A program made the position numbers and the translations under genes. 62,031 nt of DNA from a bacterium. Its GTDB lineage: Bacteria; Krumholzibacteriota; Krumholzibacteriia; LZORAL124-64-63. Shown in pieces: positions 22,742 to 31,808 of the stretch (within the stretch, counting starts at the first letter, position 1; every line of letters starts with the position of its first letter). The notes under the pieces were generated by a model, which was not told where the DNA came from, did no database searches, and saw only the letters and a list, made by a program, of their open reading frames with translations. The stretch spans positions 1 to 62,031 of the forward strand of contig JAHIYU010000142.1 of NCBI GenBank assembly GCA_018814885.1, given 5' to 3'.

Positions 22742-23524
22742 TCAACGATCCTCGAACGCCGGTTTGCGCTTCTCGAGGAAGGCCCGGCAGCCCTCCTTGG
22801 CGTCGGCGAGCGATCCCACCACGCCGAAGAGCCCCGCCTCGAGGCGGCAACCCGCGTCGAGCGACATGTTCGACCCTTCGCCCATCGCCTTCAGCGCGTA
22901 GCGGAGCGTGGCGCCCGAGCGGGTGGCGATGGCGGCGGCGGTGTTCCGCGCCGCATCGAGAAGTTTCTCCGGCTTGAAGACCATGTTCACCAAGCCGATG
23001 CGGGCGGCCTCCGCGGCGTCGACCATGCCGCCGGTCAGGATCATCTCCGCGGCGATCCCTCGCCCCACCAGACGCGGTAGCCGCTGCGTGCCGCCGTAAC
23101 CCGGGATCAGTCCCAGCGTCACCTCGGGCAGGCCGAGCTTCGCGTTCTCCGACGCATAGCGGAAGGTGCAGGCCAGCGCCAGCTCGCAGCCGCCGCCCAG
23201 CGCGAATCCGTTCACCGCCGCGATCACTGGCTTGCCCAGGTTTTCGATGTTCCACATCAGGGACTGACCGCGTTCAGCCAGACGTTCCAGCTCCGGTCCG
23301 GAGACATCCGCCAGCTCGCCGATATCTGCGCCGGCCACGAACGCCTTGTCCCCCGCGCCGGTCAGGATCACGACGCGCGCGGCGTCGTCCCTTCGCAGCG
23401 CGCCGAAACAGTCGTGCAACTCGCCGACCAGCTCGGCGTTCAGGGCGTTCATCTTGTCGGGGCGGTTGATCGTGACCAGGGCGATGCCGTCACTGACGTC
23501 CAGCAGAAGTGTCTTGTAGGCCAT
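22742..23524 (-). CDS. Enoyl-CoA hydratase
   Basis: 260-residue crotonase-fold enzyme hydrating enoyl-CoA. It has both catalytic glutamates of true hydratases: E114 in GGGCELALA and E134 in GLPEVTLG, 20 residues apart as in the rat enzyme, plus the oxyanion segment [13 protein letters not shown] lies 5 bases before the ATG at 23524. Divergent from the carboxylase operon across a 240-base gap. Its neighbours suggest short-chain or branched acyl-CoA degradation. Confidence 0.92.
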   Translation of the reverse strand: MAYKTLLLDVSDGIALVTINRPDKMNALNAELVGELHDCFGALRRDDAARVVILTGAGDKAFVAGADIGELADVSGPELERLAERGQSLMWNIENLGKPVIAAVNGFALGGGCELALACTFRYASENAKLGLPEVTLGLIPGYGGTQRLPRLVGRGIAAEMILTGGMVDAAEAARIGLVNMVFKPEKLLDAARNTAAAIATRSGATLRYALKAMGEGSNMSLDAGCRLEAGLFGVVGSLADAKEGCRAFLEKRKPAFEDR

Positions 23525-23576
23525 GGGTGCTCCTAGGGTTCGTCTCGTCGTCCACGCTGACATGTACGGTCCGCGT

Positions 23577-23605
23577 ATGGTAGCAGACACCCTCCGGGCT
23601 GAGAA
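23577..23605 (-). promoter_or_regulatory. Candidate promoter for the enoyl-CoA hydratase gene
   Basis: On the minus strand TTCTCA (23605-23600), 17-base spacer, TGC-TACCAT extended -10 (23582-23577). The opposite strand of this gap has a weak TTGACC at 23688 with TACCCT 18 bases on that could serve the carboxylase operon. Confidence 0.4.
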
Positions 23606-23763
23606 CCAGGGAATCCGGCATGGTCCCGGCGCGCCGCCCCGGTGATGCGGATATTTGCGCATTCGTCACCTCTCGACGCATCGCAGGTTGACCCCCGGTG
23701 CGCGCCTGCGGTACCCTATCCCGCTGATCCGGACCAACCCCCCAACCAGCGAAGAGGCAAGAC

Positions 23764-25314
23764 ATGTCCGAGACCTTCGAGGACAAGCTCAACCGCTTGA
23801 ACGAGCTGCGCCAGAAGGCGTATCTCGGCGGCGGGCAGGAACGCATCGACCGCATCCACGAGAAGGGGCGCCTGACCGCCCGCGAACGCATACACCTCCT
23901 GCTCGACGAGGGTTCGTTTCTCGAAACCGGTGTCTTCGTCACCCATCGCGAGCCGACCATCGACGGGGAGCAGCCGGTCGGGGACGGCATCGTCACCGGC
24001 GTCGGCCGCATCGACGGCCGTCAGGTCTACGTCTTCGCCCAGGACTTCACCGTCTTCGGCGGCAGCATGAGCGAGAGCAACGCCCTGAAGATCTGCCGCC
24101 TGATGGACCAGGCGCTGGAGAACGGCTGTCCCGTGATCGGCCTGAACGACAGCGGCGGCGCGCGCATCCAGGAGGGCGTCAAGTCCCTCGCCGGCTACGC
24201 GGAGATCTTCTGGCGCAACACAATGGCCTCGGGCGTGATCCCCCAGATTTCCGCCATCCTCGGCCCCTGCGCCGGCGGGGCGGTCTACTCCCCGGCCATC
24301 ACCGACTTCACCCTGATGGTGGACAAGACCAGCTACATGTTCGTGACCGGGCCCAACGTCATCAAGATGGTCACCAACGAGGACGTGACCTTCGAGGAGC
24401 TCGGCGGCGCCGACACGCACTCCACCAGGAGCGGCGTCGCGCACATGATGGCCGACAGCGACCAGGACTGCCTGCTGCTCACCCGCCGCCTTCTCGGCTA
24501 CCTGCCCCAGAACAACCTCGAGGAGGCGCCCGTGCGTCCGACCAAGGACGCCCCGGACCGCATCGAGGAAAAGCTCAACGGCATCGTGCCCGACGATCCG
24601 CGCAAACCCTACGACATGCACGAAATCATCCGACTCGTGGTGGACGAGGCCGAGTTCCTGGAGATCCAGCCCCGCTACGCCATGAACATCATCTGCGGTT
24701 TCGCGCGTCTGGACGGCATGCCGATCGGCGTGATCGCCAACCAGCCCAAGGTGAGCGCCGGCGTACTGGACATCGACTCCTCCCAGAAGGCGGCCCGCTT
24801 CATCCGCACCTGCGACTGTTTCAACGTGCCGCTTGTCACCTTCGAGGACGTGCCCGGTTTCCTGCCCGGCACCGGACAGGAATTCGGCGGGATCATCAAG
24901 CACGGCGCCAAGCTCCTGTACGCCTACTGCGAGGCGACGGTACCCAAGCTCACTGTGATCACGCGCAAGGCCTATGGCGGCGCCTACGACGTCATGAGCA
25001 GCAAGCACATCCGCGGCGACTGGAACGTCGCCTGGCCCAGCTCCGAACTCGCGGTCATGGGCCCCGAGGGCGCCGTGAACATCCTGCATCGCGAGGAGCT
25101 CGGCCGGGCCGACGATCCCGACGGTCTGCGCAAGGAGCTGGTCGACGATTTCACGGCCCGCTTCGCCAATCCCTACATCGCCGCGGGCCTGGGCTATCTC
25201 GACGACGTGATCGAGCCGTCCCAGACCCGCCGGCTGCTGATCAGGGCCCTGCACAACCTGCGCAACAAGAAGCAGGAGCTGCCGGCCAAGAAACACGGCA
25301 ACATCCCCCTCTGA
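23764..25314 (+). CDS. Propionyl-CoA carboxylase-type carboxyltransferase (beta) subunit
   Basis: 516-residue biotin-dependent carboxyltransferase that moves CO2 from carboxybiotin to an acyl-CoA. It has paired crotonase-like halves: the first contains [15 protein letters not shown] and [13 protein letters not shown], the second [27 protein letters not shown] oxyanion glycines and AYGGAYDVM. The sequence type (MmdA/PccB) and the downstream biotin carboxylase and carrier point to propionyl-CoA carboxylase; a methylmalonyl-CoA decarboxylase would lack the biotin carboxylase. The three genes run on one strand, 22 and 9 bases apart. GAGG precedes the ATG. Confidence 0.92.
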   Translation: MSETFEDKLNRLNELRQKAYLGGGQERIDRIHEKGRLTARERIHLLLDEGSFLETGVFVTHREPTIDGEQPVGDGIVTGVGRIDGRQVYVFAQDFTVFGGSMSESNALKICRLMDQALENGCPVIGLNDSGGARIQEGVKSLAGYAEIFWRNTMASGVIPQISAILGPCAGGAVYSPAITDFTLMVDKTSYMFVTGPNVIKMVTNEDVTFEELGGADTHSTRSGVAHMMADSDQDCLLLTRRLLGYLPQNNLEEAPVRPTKDAPDRIEEKLNGIVPDDPRKPYDMHEIIRLVVDEAEFLEIQPRYAMNIICGFARLDGMPIGVIANQPKVSAGVLDIDSSQKAARFIRTCDCFNVPLVTFEDVPGFLPGTGQEFGGIIKHGAKLLYAYCEATVPKLTVITRKAYGGAYDVMSSKHIRGDWNVAWPSSELAVMGPEGAVNILHREELGRADDPDGLRKELVDDFTARFANPYIAAGLGYLDDVIEPSQTRRLLIRALHNLRNKKQELPAKKHGNIPL

Positions 25315-25336
25315 GCGCAACGTAGGAGCCCGCACG

Positions 25337-26854
25337 ATGAGCAAGAAGATCAGCAAGGTCCTGGTGGCGAACCGCGGCGAGATCGCCGTGCGCGTCGTGA
25401 CCGGTCTGCGCGAGCTGGGCATCACGGCCGTCGCCGTCTACAGCGAGCCGGACCGCACCGCCCTGCACGTCCTGCTGGCCGACGAGGCCTACCCCATCGG
25501 CCCCGCGCCAGCGACCGAGAGCTACCTGCTCGGCGAGCGGATCATCGAGACCGCCCGCGCCTGCGGCGCCGACGCCATCCACCCCGGTTACGGCTTCCTG
25601 AGCGAGAACGCAGGTTTCGCCCGCGCCTGCGACGCGGCCGACATCGTCTTCATCGGCCCCACCGGCGACTCCATCGAGCTCATGGGCAACAAGCTGTCGG
25701 CGCGCCGCCTGATGATGGACAGCGGCGTGCCCGTGATCCCCGGCACCGAGGCCGCGGTGCGCGATCCCGACGCGGCCGCCGCGGCCGCCGCGGAGATCGG
25801 CTATCCCGTCCTGCTCAAGGCTGCCGCGGGCGGCGGCGGCAAAGGCATGCGCATCGTTCGCGACGGAGAAGAGATCGCCTCGGCCCTGCGGCAGACCATG
25901 GGCGAGGCCAGATCGGCCTTCGGCGACGATGCGGTGTTCGTCGAGCGCTACATCGAGAATCCCAAGCACATCGAAGTGCAGGTACTCGGCGACGGCGAGG
26001 GCAAGGCCATCCACGTCTTCGAACGCGAATGCTCCGTGCAGCGCCGGCACCAGAAGGTGATCGAGGAATCCCCGTCGCCGAGCCTGACGCCCGAGCTGCG
26101 GGAGCGGATCTGCGCCGCCGCCGTACGCACGGCCGAATCGGTGGACTACCGGGGCGCGGGGACCGTCGAGTTCATCCTGTCGGACCAGGGGGAGTTCTTC
26201 TTCCTGGAGATGAACACGCGGCTGCAGGTGGAGCATCCGATCACGGAGATGGTCACCGGCACGGACCTGGTCCGGGCGCAACTTCACATCGCCGCCGGAG
26301 ACGGCATCCCCTACGCGCAGGAAGAGCTTTCCCAGCGCGGCTGGGCCATCGAATTCCGCGTCTATGCCGAGGATCCCGGCCGCAACTTCGCGCCCAGCAT
26401 CGGCAGGATCACGACCTACAATCCCCCGTCGGGTCCCGGCGTCAGGTTGGACACCGGCATCTACCAGGGCTTCGACGTGCCCATCCACTACGACCCCCTG
26501 CTGGCCAAGCTCGTGATCTGGGGCGAGGACCGCGGCCAGGCCATCGCCCGCGGCCGCCGCGCGCTGCGCACGTTCATCCTGCACGGCCCCGGGCACAATC
26601 TGCCCTTCCATGTCTGGGCCCTCGGACAGCCCGAGTTCGCAGACGGCAGCTACACCACCGATTTCGTGGGCGACCGCTTCGATCCCGAAACGTATCGCAC
26701 CCCGTTGAGCGAGGAGCAGACCGAGGCCTTGATCGCAGCGGCCGCCGTCTACGAGGAAAACCGCCGATCCGCCCCGGTCGCACGCGGCGAGGGCGCACCG
26801 GCCGGCAGCAACTGGCGCCTGGACGCCCTGCGGCGCATGACCGGCAACAGGTAG
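25337..26854 (+). CDS. Biotin carboxylase subunit of the acyl-CoA carboxylase
   Basis: 505-residue ATP-grasp enzyme carboxylating biotin with bicarbonate and ATP. It has the N-terminal VLVANRGEIAVRV, the glycine-rich KAAAGGGGKGMRI loop, ECSVQRRHQKVIEE and FLEMNTRLQVEHPITEM. It stops before any biotinyl domain; the carrier is the separate next gene. TAGGAG lies 7 bases upstream. A fatty-acid-synthesis AccC is possible in principle, but the neighbouring propionyl-type beta subunit argues for propionyl-CoA. Confidence 0.95.
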   Translation: MSKKISKVLVANRGEIAVRVVTGLRELGITAVAVYSEPDRTALHVLLADEAYPIGPAPATESYLLGERIIETARACGADAIHPGYGFLSENAGFARACDAADIVFIGPTGDSIELMGNKLSARRLMMDSGVPVIPGTEAAVRDPDAAAAAAAEIGYPVLLKAAAGGGGKGMRIVRDGEEIASALRQTMGEARSAFGDDAVFVERYIENPKHIEVQVLGDGEGKAIHVFERECSVQRRHQKVIEESPSPSLTPELRERICAAAVRTAESVDYRGAGTVEFILSDQGEFFFLEMNTRLQVEHPITEMVTGTDLVRAQLHIAAGDGIPYAQEELSQRGWAIEFRVYAEDPGRNFAPSIGRITTYNPPSGPGVRLDTGIYQGFDVPIHYDPLLAKLVIWGEDRGQAIARGRRALRTFILHGPGHNLPFHVWALGQPEFADGSYTTDFVGDRFDPETYRTPLSEEQTEALIAAAAVYEENRRSAPVARGEGAPAGSNWRLDALRRMTGNR

Positions 26855-26863
26855 GAGCAGCGC

Positions 26864-27394
26864 ATGTGGATGAAGAAGAAGTACGTCCTGAACATCGGCG
26901 CGGCGCAGTACACCGCCATCCTGGCCCGCGACGACGGCCGGTTGGCCGTCCAGATCGACGACGGGGAACTGCGCGAGATCGACGCCGAGTTGCTGCACGG
27001 CGGCGGCGCCCTGTCGCTGCGCATCGACGGCCGCATGCACCTGGTGGACCTCACCCCGGGCGAGGCGATCGGCGCCGTGGCGGCCAGCGTCGACGGCTAC
27101 GCCGTGGATCTGACCGTGATGGACGAACTGCGCGCCCTGGCGCTGGAAACGAAGACAACCGCGGGAGGCGACGGCGTCGTGAACGTGGAGATCCCCGGCC
27201 TGGTCGTCGCGATCAACGTGTCGGAGGGTCAGGTCGTCGCCAAGGGGGACACCCTGCTGGTGCTCGAGGCCATGAAGATGCAGAACGAGATCGCGGCGCC
27301 CGTGGACGGCATCGTGGCCGAACTCAAGGTCGCCGCCGGCCAGTCCGTGAACGTGGGCGACGGCTTGCTGCGGATCGAGCCGGCGGCCGACTGA
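26864..27394 (+). CDS. Biotin carboxyl carrier subunit
   Basis: 176 residues. The C-terminal biotinyl domain (about 105-174) has the biotinylated lysine K138 in VLEAMKMQNEI. The N-terminal part contains DLTVMDELRALA, the BT-like linker found in PccA-type enzymes, so this is the piece that is fused to biotin carboxylase in other bacteria. Nine bases after the biotin carboxylase stop. Confidence 0.93.
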   Translation: MWMKKKYVLNIGAAQYTAILARDDGRLAVQIDDGELREIDAELLHGGGALSLRIDGRMHLVDLTPGEAIGAVAASVDGYAVDLTVMDELRALALETKTTAGGDGVVNVEIPGLVVAINVSEGQVVAKGDTLLVLEAMKMQNEIAAPVDGIVAELKVAAGQSVNVGDGLLRIEPAAD

Positions 27395-27455
27395 GCGAAC
27401 GGCGGCGAGGAAGCCCCGGAGGGAGCGTGCGGTCACCCCCTCGCCGCAGCCGTCG

Positions 27456-28577
27456 TCAGCGCGTCAGGTTCTCGGGATTCAGACCCTCCAGCTCCGGCAG
27501 CACGAAAAGCCCGTCCTCGCGCACCTTCACGCCGTCGAAGCGGATCTCCCCGCCTCCCCAGGCGGGGGTCTGGATGCTGACCAGATCCCAGTGCACCGCG
27601 GACTTGTTGCCGTTGTCCGTGGCGGCGTAGGCGGCGCCCGGGGTCAGGTGGAAGGAGCCGCCGATCTTCTCGTCGAAGAGCGTGTCGAGCATGGGCTCGG
27701 TGATGAAGGGATTGACGCCGAGGGCGAATTCGCCGAAGTAACGGGCGCCCTCGTCGGAGTCGAGGATCTCGTTCAGCTTCGCGACGTCGCCGTCGCAGGT
27801 GGCCGCGACGATCTTGCCGTCCCTGCATTCGAAACGGATGTTCTTGAACAGCACGCTGTCGCGCATCGAGGCCGCGTTGTAGGTGATCACGCCGTTCACC
27901 GAATCGCGTACCGGACAGGAGTAGACCTCGCCGTCGGGCACGTTGCGGTGGCCGTCACACTTGACCGCGCCTAGGCCCTTGATGCTGAAACTCAGGTCGG
28001 TGCCGGGGCCGGACAGCTCCACCCTGTCGGTGCGTTCGAGCAGCTCCTTGAGGGGATCCATGGCCGCGCTCATGCGCGCGTAGTCGAAGCCGCAGACCTG
28101 GAAGTAGAAGTCCTCGAAGCTCTCGGTCGGGGCCTCGGCCTGGATGGCCATGCTCGGATTGGGGTAGCGCAGCACCACCCACTTCTTCTCGTTGACGCGC
28201 ACCGAATGGACCTCGTCCCAGTATGCCTGGTTGTACCATTTCATGCGGTCGGCAGCGACATCCCGGTGATCGAAGGGATTGCTGCTGCCGCGGATGGCGA
28301 TGTAGCAGTCGGCGTCCTGCATGATGCGCTTGTGGAACTGGGCCCACAGGGAGAACTGCTTCTCGCCGGCGTGCTTGACGAAGGACCGCGACACGTCCTC
28401 GTCGTTGTAGTACCAGAAGGGTACGCCTCCCGCCTCGGTGACGGCGCGTATTATCTGCCGGCCGAGGTCCAGGGTCTCGAGTCCCTTCAGTTCGAGGTAG
28501 ACGACCTCGCCGGGCTGGACGGTGATGCTGTAGCCCACCAGCTGCCGGGCGAGAGCGACGTGACGTGGATCCAACAT
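27456..28577 (-). CDS. M29 family aminopeptidase
   Basis: 373-residue metallo-aminopeptidase (thermophilic aminopeptidase T / AmpS family). The C-terminal half carries the metal-site pattern: Glu in NVPDGEVYSCP, Glu in FGEFALGVNP, then HLTPGAAY and SAVHWDLV supplying histidines and aspartate. The N-terminal domain shows the LARQLVGYS and LELKGLETLDL segments of the family. Another peptidase in a window rich in amino-acid catabolism. It converges on the biotin carrier gene and diverges from methylmalonyl-CoA epimerase. Confidence 0.9.
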   Translation of the reverse strand: MLDPRHVALARQLVGYSITVQPGEVVYLELKGLETLDLGRQIIRAVTEAGGVPFWYYNDEDVSRSFVKHAGEKQFSLWAQFHKRIMQDADCYIAIRGSSNPFDHRDVAADRMKWYNQAYWDEVHSVRVNEKKWVVLRYPNPSMAIQAEAPTESFEDFYFQVCGFDYARMSAAMDPLKELLERTDRVELSGPGTDLSFSIKGLGAVKCDGHRNVPDGEVYSCPVRDSVNGVITYNAASMRDSVLFKNIRFECRDGKIVAATCDGDVAKLNEILDSDEGARYFGEFALGVNPFITEPMLDTLFDEKIGGSFHLTPGAAYAATDNGNKSAVHWDLVSIQTPAWGGGEIRFDGVKVREDGLFVLPELEGLNPENLTR

Positions 28578-28705
28578 GATGCCTCCCGAATTGGCTGCCA
28601 GAGGATCGCAGGAACATCGGCCCGAGTATCCACTCGATCATAAGTCACACAAGTCCGCATGCAAACGATTAGGTTGTGCTCTCGAGTTCGACCGAATGTT
28701 TGGTG

Positions 28706-28748
28706 TTGGAGCTCGTGGGGGTGGTGCTATCTTGAGGTCGAACCGACC
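28706..28748 (+). promoter_or_regulatory. Promoter and hairpin before methylmalonyl-CoA epimerase
   Basis: TTGGAG (28706-28711), 16-base spacer, TATCTT (28728-28733), followed by GGTCG-AAC-CGACC (28736-28748), an inverted repeat just after the likely start point and before the ribosome site. Confidence 0.42.
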
Positions 28749-28762
28749 ACCTGGAGGCCATC

Positions 28763-29212
28763 ATGGACATCAACGACATACCCCTGCCCGCCGGCATGGC
28801 CGGCCGCCTGGATCACATCGGGATCGCGGTGCCGGATCTCGAGGAGGCCGTGGAGCTGTACAGCGGGCTCCTGGGTCTCGAGCTCGAGCGCATCGAGGAG
28901 GTGCCGCGCGAGAAGGTGCGCGTGGCCTTCCTGAAGCTGTCGCGGGGCGGCGGCGCGGGACACGTGGAACTGCTGGAGCCGCTGGACGACGACTGCAACA
29001 TCGCCCGCTTCATCGCCAGAAAAGGTCCCGGCCTCCACCATCTCGCCTTCTCTGCGGATGACATCGAGGCGGCGCTGCGCAACTGCCGCGCGGCGGGGCT
29101 ACAGTTGATCGACGAGACGCCGGCGGCGGGCGCCGGCGGCAAGCGTATCGTCTTCCTGCATCCCAAGTCGACGGGTTCGGTGCTCGTGGAGATCTGCTCG
29201 GGCGGACACTGA
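28763..29212 (+). CDS. mce: Methylmalonyl-CoA epimerase
   Basis: 149-residue vicinal-oxygen-chelate enzyme that turns (S)- into (R)-methylmalonyl-CoA, between propionyl-CoA carboxylase and the B12 mutase. Metal ligands are visible as H18 in LDHIGIAV, the His/Glu of GHVELLEPL, HH of GLHHLAF and the final E in LVEIC. TGGAGG precedes the ATG. It stands alone with its own promoter and terminator but is functionally tied to 23764-27394 and 54029-59105. Confidence 0.95.
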   Translation: MDINDIPLPAGMAGRLDHIGIAVPDLEEAVELYSGLLGLELERIEEVPREKVRVAFLKLSRGGGAGHVELLEPLDDDCNIARFIARKGPGLHHLAFSADDIEAALRNCRAAGLQLIDETPAAGAGGKRIVFLHPKSTGSVLVEICSGGH

Positions 29213-29231
29213 TCCCGACGGACCAGGAAAG

Positions 29232-29268
29232 ACGGCGCCCCCACCTTGAGGCCGGGGCGCCGTTCTTT
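29232..29268 (+). terminator. Intrinsic terminator of the epimerase gene
   Basis: ACGGCGCCCC pairs with GGGGCGCCGT (10 bp) over a 12-base loop, followed by TTCTTT. Twenty bases after the stop codon. Confidence 0.75.
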
Positions 29269-29283
29269 CAGGCGGAGGGCGCG

Positions 29284-29955
29284 TCACTCGAGGGCGAACA
29301 GGCCCGTGTCCTGCCAGTCGACCTCGCCGCGCACGGGGGTCAGATCGGGTTCCTCGCCGTTCCAGTTGAGATAGGCGGGGATGTAGCCGGCGCTGAAGAC
29401 GACACCGAGCATCTTGGCAGCGCCGCTACCCGTCCAGAGCGCCTGGGTGCCGCTGTCCGGGCAGCCGATGAGCACTTCGCAGCTGTTCAATCCAGCGGGG
29501 TCCAGGCTGAAGACCACGTTCTCGGGCTCGCCCGGCAGCCGGATGCTCCAGTGCACGAGTGTGGCGTTGCCGTCGATGAACTTGATGCCGGTGAACTTGC
29601 CCACGTAGAGGCATCCCTTGTTCATGCCTACGTTGATGGATTGGTCGGGCAAATCGGTCGCCAGGATCTCCCATTCCGCGCCCTCGACCTTCAGTTGCAA
29701 CTCGTAGCCGCCCACGCTGAGATACTTCCCGTGGTTGTAGATGATCGGCTGGATGTCGGTAAGGACGGCGTAGAGGTCCACCACCAGTCCCAGCTCGGGC
29801 AGGGGTTCGCTCTTCATTACGTGCTCGAATTTCGGCCCCTCGCTGAACGACAGGTGGATCGTGCCGTGGTGCCCTCCCCAGGTGCTGGCGGACGCTATCG
29901 CGGCCGAAACGACCGACAAGGTGAGAATAGACAGGATCCTTAACGAGCGTGACAT
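29284..29955 (-). CDS. Secreted protein of unknown function
   Basis: 223 residues from the ATG at 29955. A clear signal peptide (hydrophobic about 7-22, ASAS cleavage region) leads to a beta-rich mature protein, with two cysteines close together in NSCEVLIGCPDSG. The pattern (FSLDPAGLNSCEVLIGC, VVFSAGYIPAYLNWNG) resembles extracellular beta-sandwich proteins, but I do not recognise a family. It lacks the WG-K tail of two other secreted proteins here. A promoter-like TTGACG-17-CATCTT lies upstream, with a G13/C13 tract just beyond it. Confidence 0.7.
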   Translation of the reverse strand: MSRSLRILSILTLSVVSAAIASASTWGGHHGTIHLSFSEGPKFEHVMKSEPLPELGLVVDLYAVLTDIQPIIYNHGKYLSVGGYELQLKVEGAEWEILATDLPDQSINVGMNKGCLYVGKFTGIKFIDGNATLVHWSIRLPGEPENVVFSLDPAGLNSCEVLIGCPDSGTQALWTGSGAAKMLGVVFSAGYIPAYLNWNGEEPDLTPVRGEVDWQDTGLFALE

Positions 29956-30009
29956 CTCCTGTTCCTCCTCGAGCAGCCTGAACCGTGACCACCGACCGCA
30001 TACATACAC

Positions 30010-30038
30010 AAGATGGCCCGGTCGGGTTCCCCCGTCAA
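30010..30038 (-). promoter_or_regulatory. Candidate promoter of the secreted orphan
   Basis: On the minus strand TTGACG (30038-30033), 17-base spacer, CATCTT (30015-30010). The -10 is weak. The homopolymer tract begins nine bases upstream of the -35. Confidence 0.45.
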
Positions 30039-30047
30039 ATCGGAACC

Positions 30048-30060
30048 GGGGGGGGGGGGG
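30048..30060. repeat. G13 homopolymer tract
   Basis: Thirteen consecutive G on plus (C13 on the minus-strand promoter side), between the stop of the ABC permease (30065) and the -35 of the secreted orphan. This is the longest homopolymer I noticed in the window. It may be a slippage-prone site or a place of uncertain sequence length. Confidence 0.85.
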
Positions 30061-30064
30061 TGAA

Positions 30065-30925
30065 TCAACTGCCGGTACTCGCGTAGCGCGAAATCCCCCG
30101 CAACCACACCAGATAGCCCAGGCCGAAGGTTGCCACACCCACCAGCGGGGTGAACATGGCGATCCGGTGGTATTCGGGGCCGCCGACGAACCAGGTCGCC
30201 GGATAGAAGGCCACCCAGGCGAAGGGCAGCACGAAGGTCAGGAAGATCCGCACCAGCGGGCTGAAGATGGTCACCGGGTAGCGGCTGAACCTGATGATGT
30301 TGTACACGGGGGGCGCCAATCCCATGCGGTCCTCGATCCAGAACGAAACCGACGTGAGGCCGAGGAACACCCCCAGGTACACCAGGGAAGCCGCGACAGC
30401 CAGCGGCACCAGCAGCAGGACGTCGAGCGCGTTCGGGGCGAGTTCCAGTCCTACACAGGCGTAGATCATCACCGCCGCGCCCAGGAAGAGTTCGTTGAGA
30501 CCGCCCATGCCGAAGGAGCTGAACAGGACCTGGGCGAGGGGATTGACCGGTCGCAGCAGCACCCGGTCGAGATCGCCCTCTATGATGTAGCTCTCGCTGA
30601 AGCGGTAGATGTTGATGCTGACCAGGTTGAAGAGCCCCAAGGGCAATAGGCTGAAGCCGTAGATGAACAGCACCTGCTCGAAGGTCCAGCCCTTGAGGGA
30701 CGTGATCTTGCCGAACAGGACCGTGAGCACGGACAGCTGGATCCCGAGCGAGACCAGGTTGGCCAGCAGATCGACGAGGAAGTCGGTGCGGTAGGCCAGG
30801 CGGGTCTTCAGGAACTGCGCGAAGTATGCCGCGTAAATGCTTGTTTGACGCCAAGGTTCACGCATACGCCGCCGCCAGCCGTTATCCAGTCTCGGCAGCG
30901 TCGTGGCGGTGTCGCGTCTGCTCAT
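30065..30925 (-). CDS. ABC-2 type permease (DUF990-like), second subunit
   Basis: 286 residues with about six hydrophobic segments and the family pattern RLAYRTDFLVDLLANLVSL, EGDLDRVLLRPVNPLAQVL and FSPLVRIFLTFVLPFAWVAFYPA. It is one of two non-identical membrane subunits served by the ATPase at 31798. The ATG at 30925 is separated from the preceding stop by one base. The DUF990/daunorubicin-type exporter family handles diverse amphiphiles; the substrate here is unknown. Confidence 0.88.
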   Translation of the reverse strand: MSRRDTATTLPRLDNGWRRRMREPWRQTSIYAAYFAQFLKTRLAYRTDFLVDLLANLVSLGIQLSVLTVLFGKITSLKGWTFEQVLFIYGFSLLPLGLFNLVSINIYRFSESYIIEGDLDRVLLRPVNPLAQVLFSSFGMGGLNELFLGAAVMIYACVGLELAPNALDVLLLVPLAVAASLVYLGVFLGLTSVSFWIEDRMGLAPPVYNIIRFSRYPVTIFSPLVRIFLTFVLPFAWVAFYPATWFVGGPEYHRIAMFTPLVGVATFGLGYLVWLRGISRYASTGS

Positions 30926-30926
30926 C

Positions 30927-31808
30927 TCATCCCCCCTGCAGCGTGACCTGACGTACCGACCGGTTCCACAGCCAGCGCCCGAACAGGAAGAGGCCGCTCG
31001 CCCAGCCGGCCTGCAGCAACAAGGCGGCGGGCAGATCCGCACCCTCGCGCAGGCCCAGGAAGATGGTCACCGGTATGTAGCTGATGGCCTGGAAGGGGAG
31101 CCACGAGACCACCGTCTGCACCCAGTCGGGAAAGAACGTGAAGGGGATGAGCACGCCCGTCAGAAACTCCATCATCACCATCTTGGCGCGTATCACGCCG
31201 TAGATGTTCTGCAGGCGGAAGGCCAGACAGCCCACCAGGAAATTGATCTGGGCATTGACCAGCAAGGCGAGCAGGAAGCTGAGCAGCGTCCAACCGTAAA
31301 GGGAGGGGTCGGAGGGCGTCTGCAGCCCGAACAGCGGCACGACGACCACGGTGATGGGCAGCGTGAACATGAGGAAGCGGAAGGCGGCCTCGCCCATCGC
31401 TTCGCTCATCATCATGGTCTGCACATGCAGGGGCTTGATCAACTGTACCGCGATCTCCCCCTGTACGACCTGGTGCGAGAGAGTGCGGTCGATGTTGTTG
31501 AAGTAGAAGCTGCGGCCGATCCAGCTCACGACGACGTAGGTTATCATCTGGGCGAGCGTGAGGCCGCCGATCAGGGCCGCGTCCGCGCCCTCGGGGCGGC
31601 TGGCGTAGAGGGCGGAAAACAGGAAGTAGTTGCCGGCCACGAAGATCGTGTAGGTGACGACACCCGTGTAGTAGCGCAACCGGTACGCCAGGAACTTCAG
31701 GAAGGCGAGCCGCATGAACTGGACGTAGAGGCCCAGCGTGGCCCGGCTGCCGCGTCGCCAGCGGTTCAGGACCACGGTCGCGGCCGCGCCGACGGCTTCA
31801 CCGCTCAC
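30927..31808 (-). CDS. ABC-2 type permease (DUF990-like), first subunit
   Basis: 293 residues, about six membrane spans, with LAYRLRYYTGVVTYTIFVAGNY near the start and the loop QGEIAVQLIKPLHVQ that parallels GDLDRVLLRPVNP in its partner. It starts at a GTG that overlaps the end of the ATPase gene by 11 bases. Together with 30065 it forms a heterodimeric channel. Confidence 0.87.
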   Translation of the reverse strand: MSGEAVGAAATVVLNRWRRGSRATLGLYVQFMRLAFLKFLAYRLRYYTGVVTYTIFVAGNYFLFSALYASRPEGADAALIGGLTLAQMITYVVVSWIGRSFYFNNIDRTLSHQVVQGEIAVQLIKPLHVQTMMMSEAMGEAAFRFLMFTLPITVVVVPLFGLQTPSDPSLYGWTLLSFLLALLVNAQINFLVGCLAFRLQNIYGVIRAKMVMMEFLTGVLIPFTFFPDWVQTVVSWLPFQAISYIPVTIFLGLREGADLPAALLLQAGWASGLFLFGRWLWNRSVRQVTLQGG

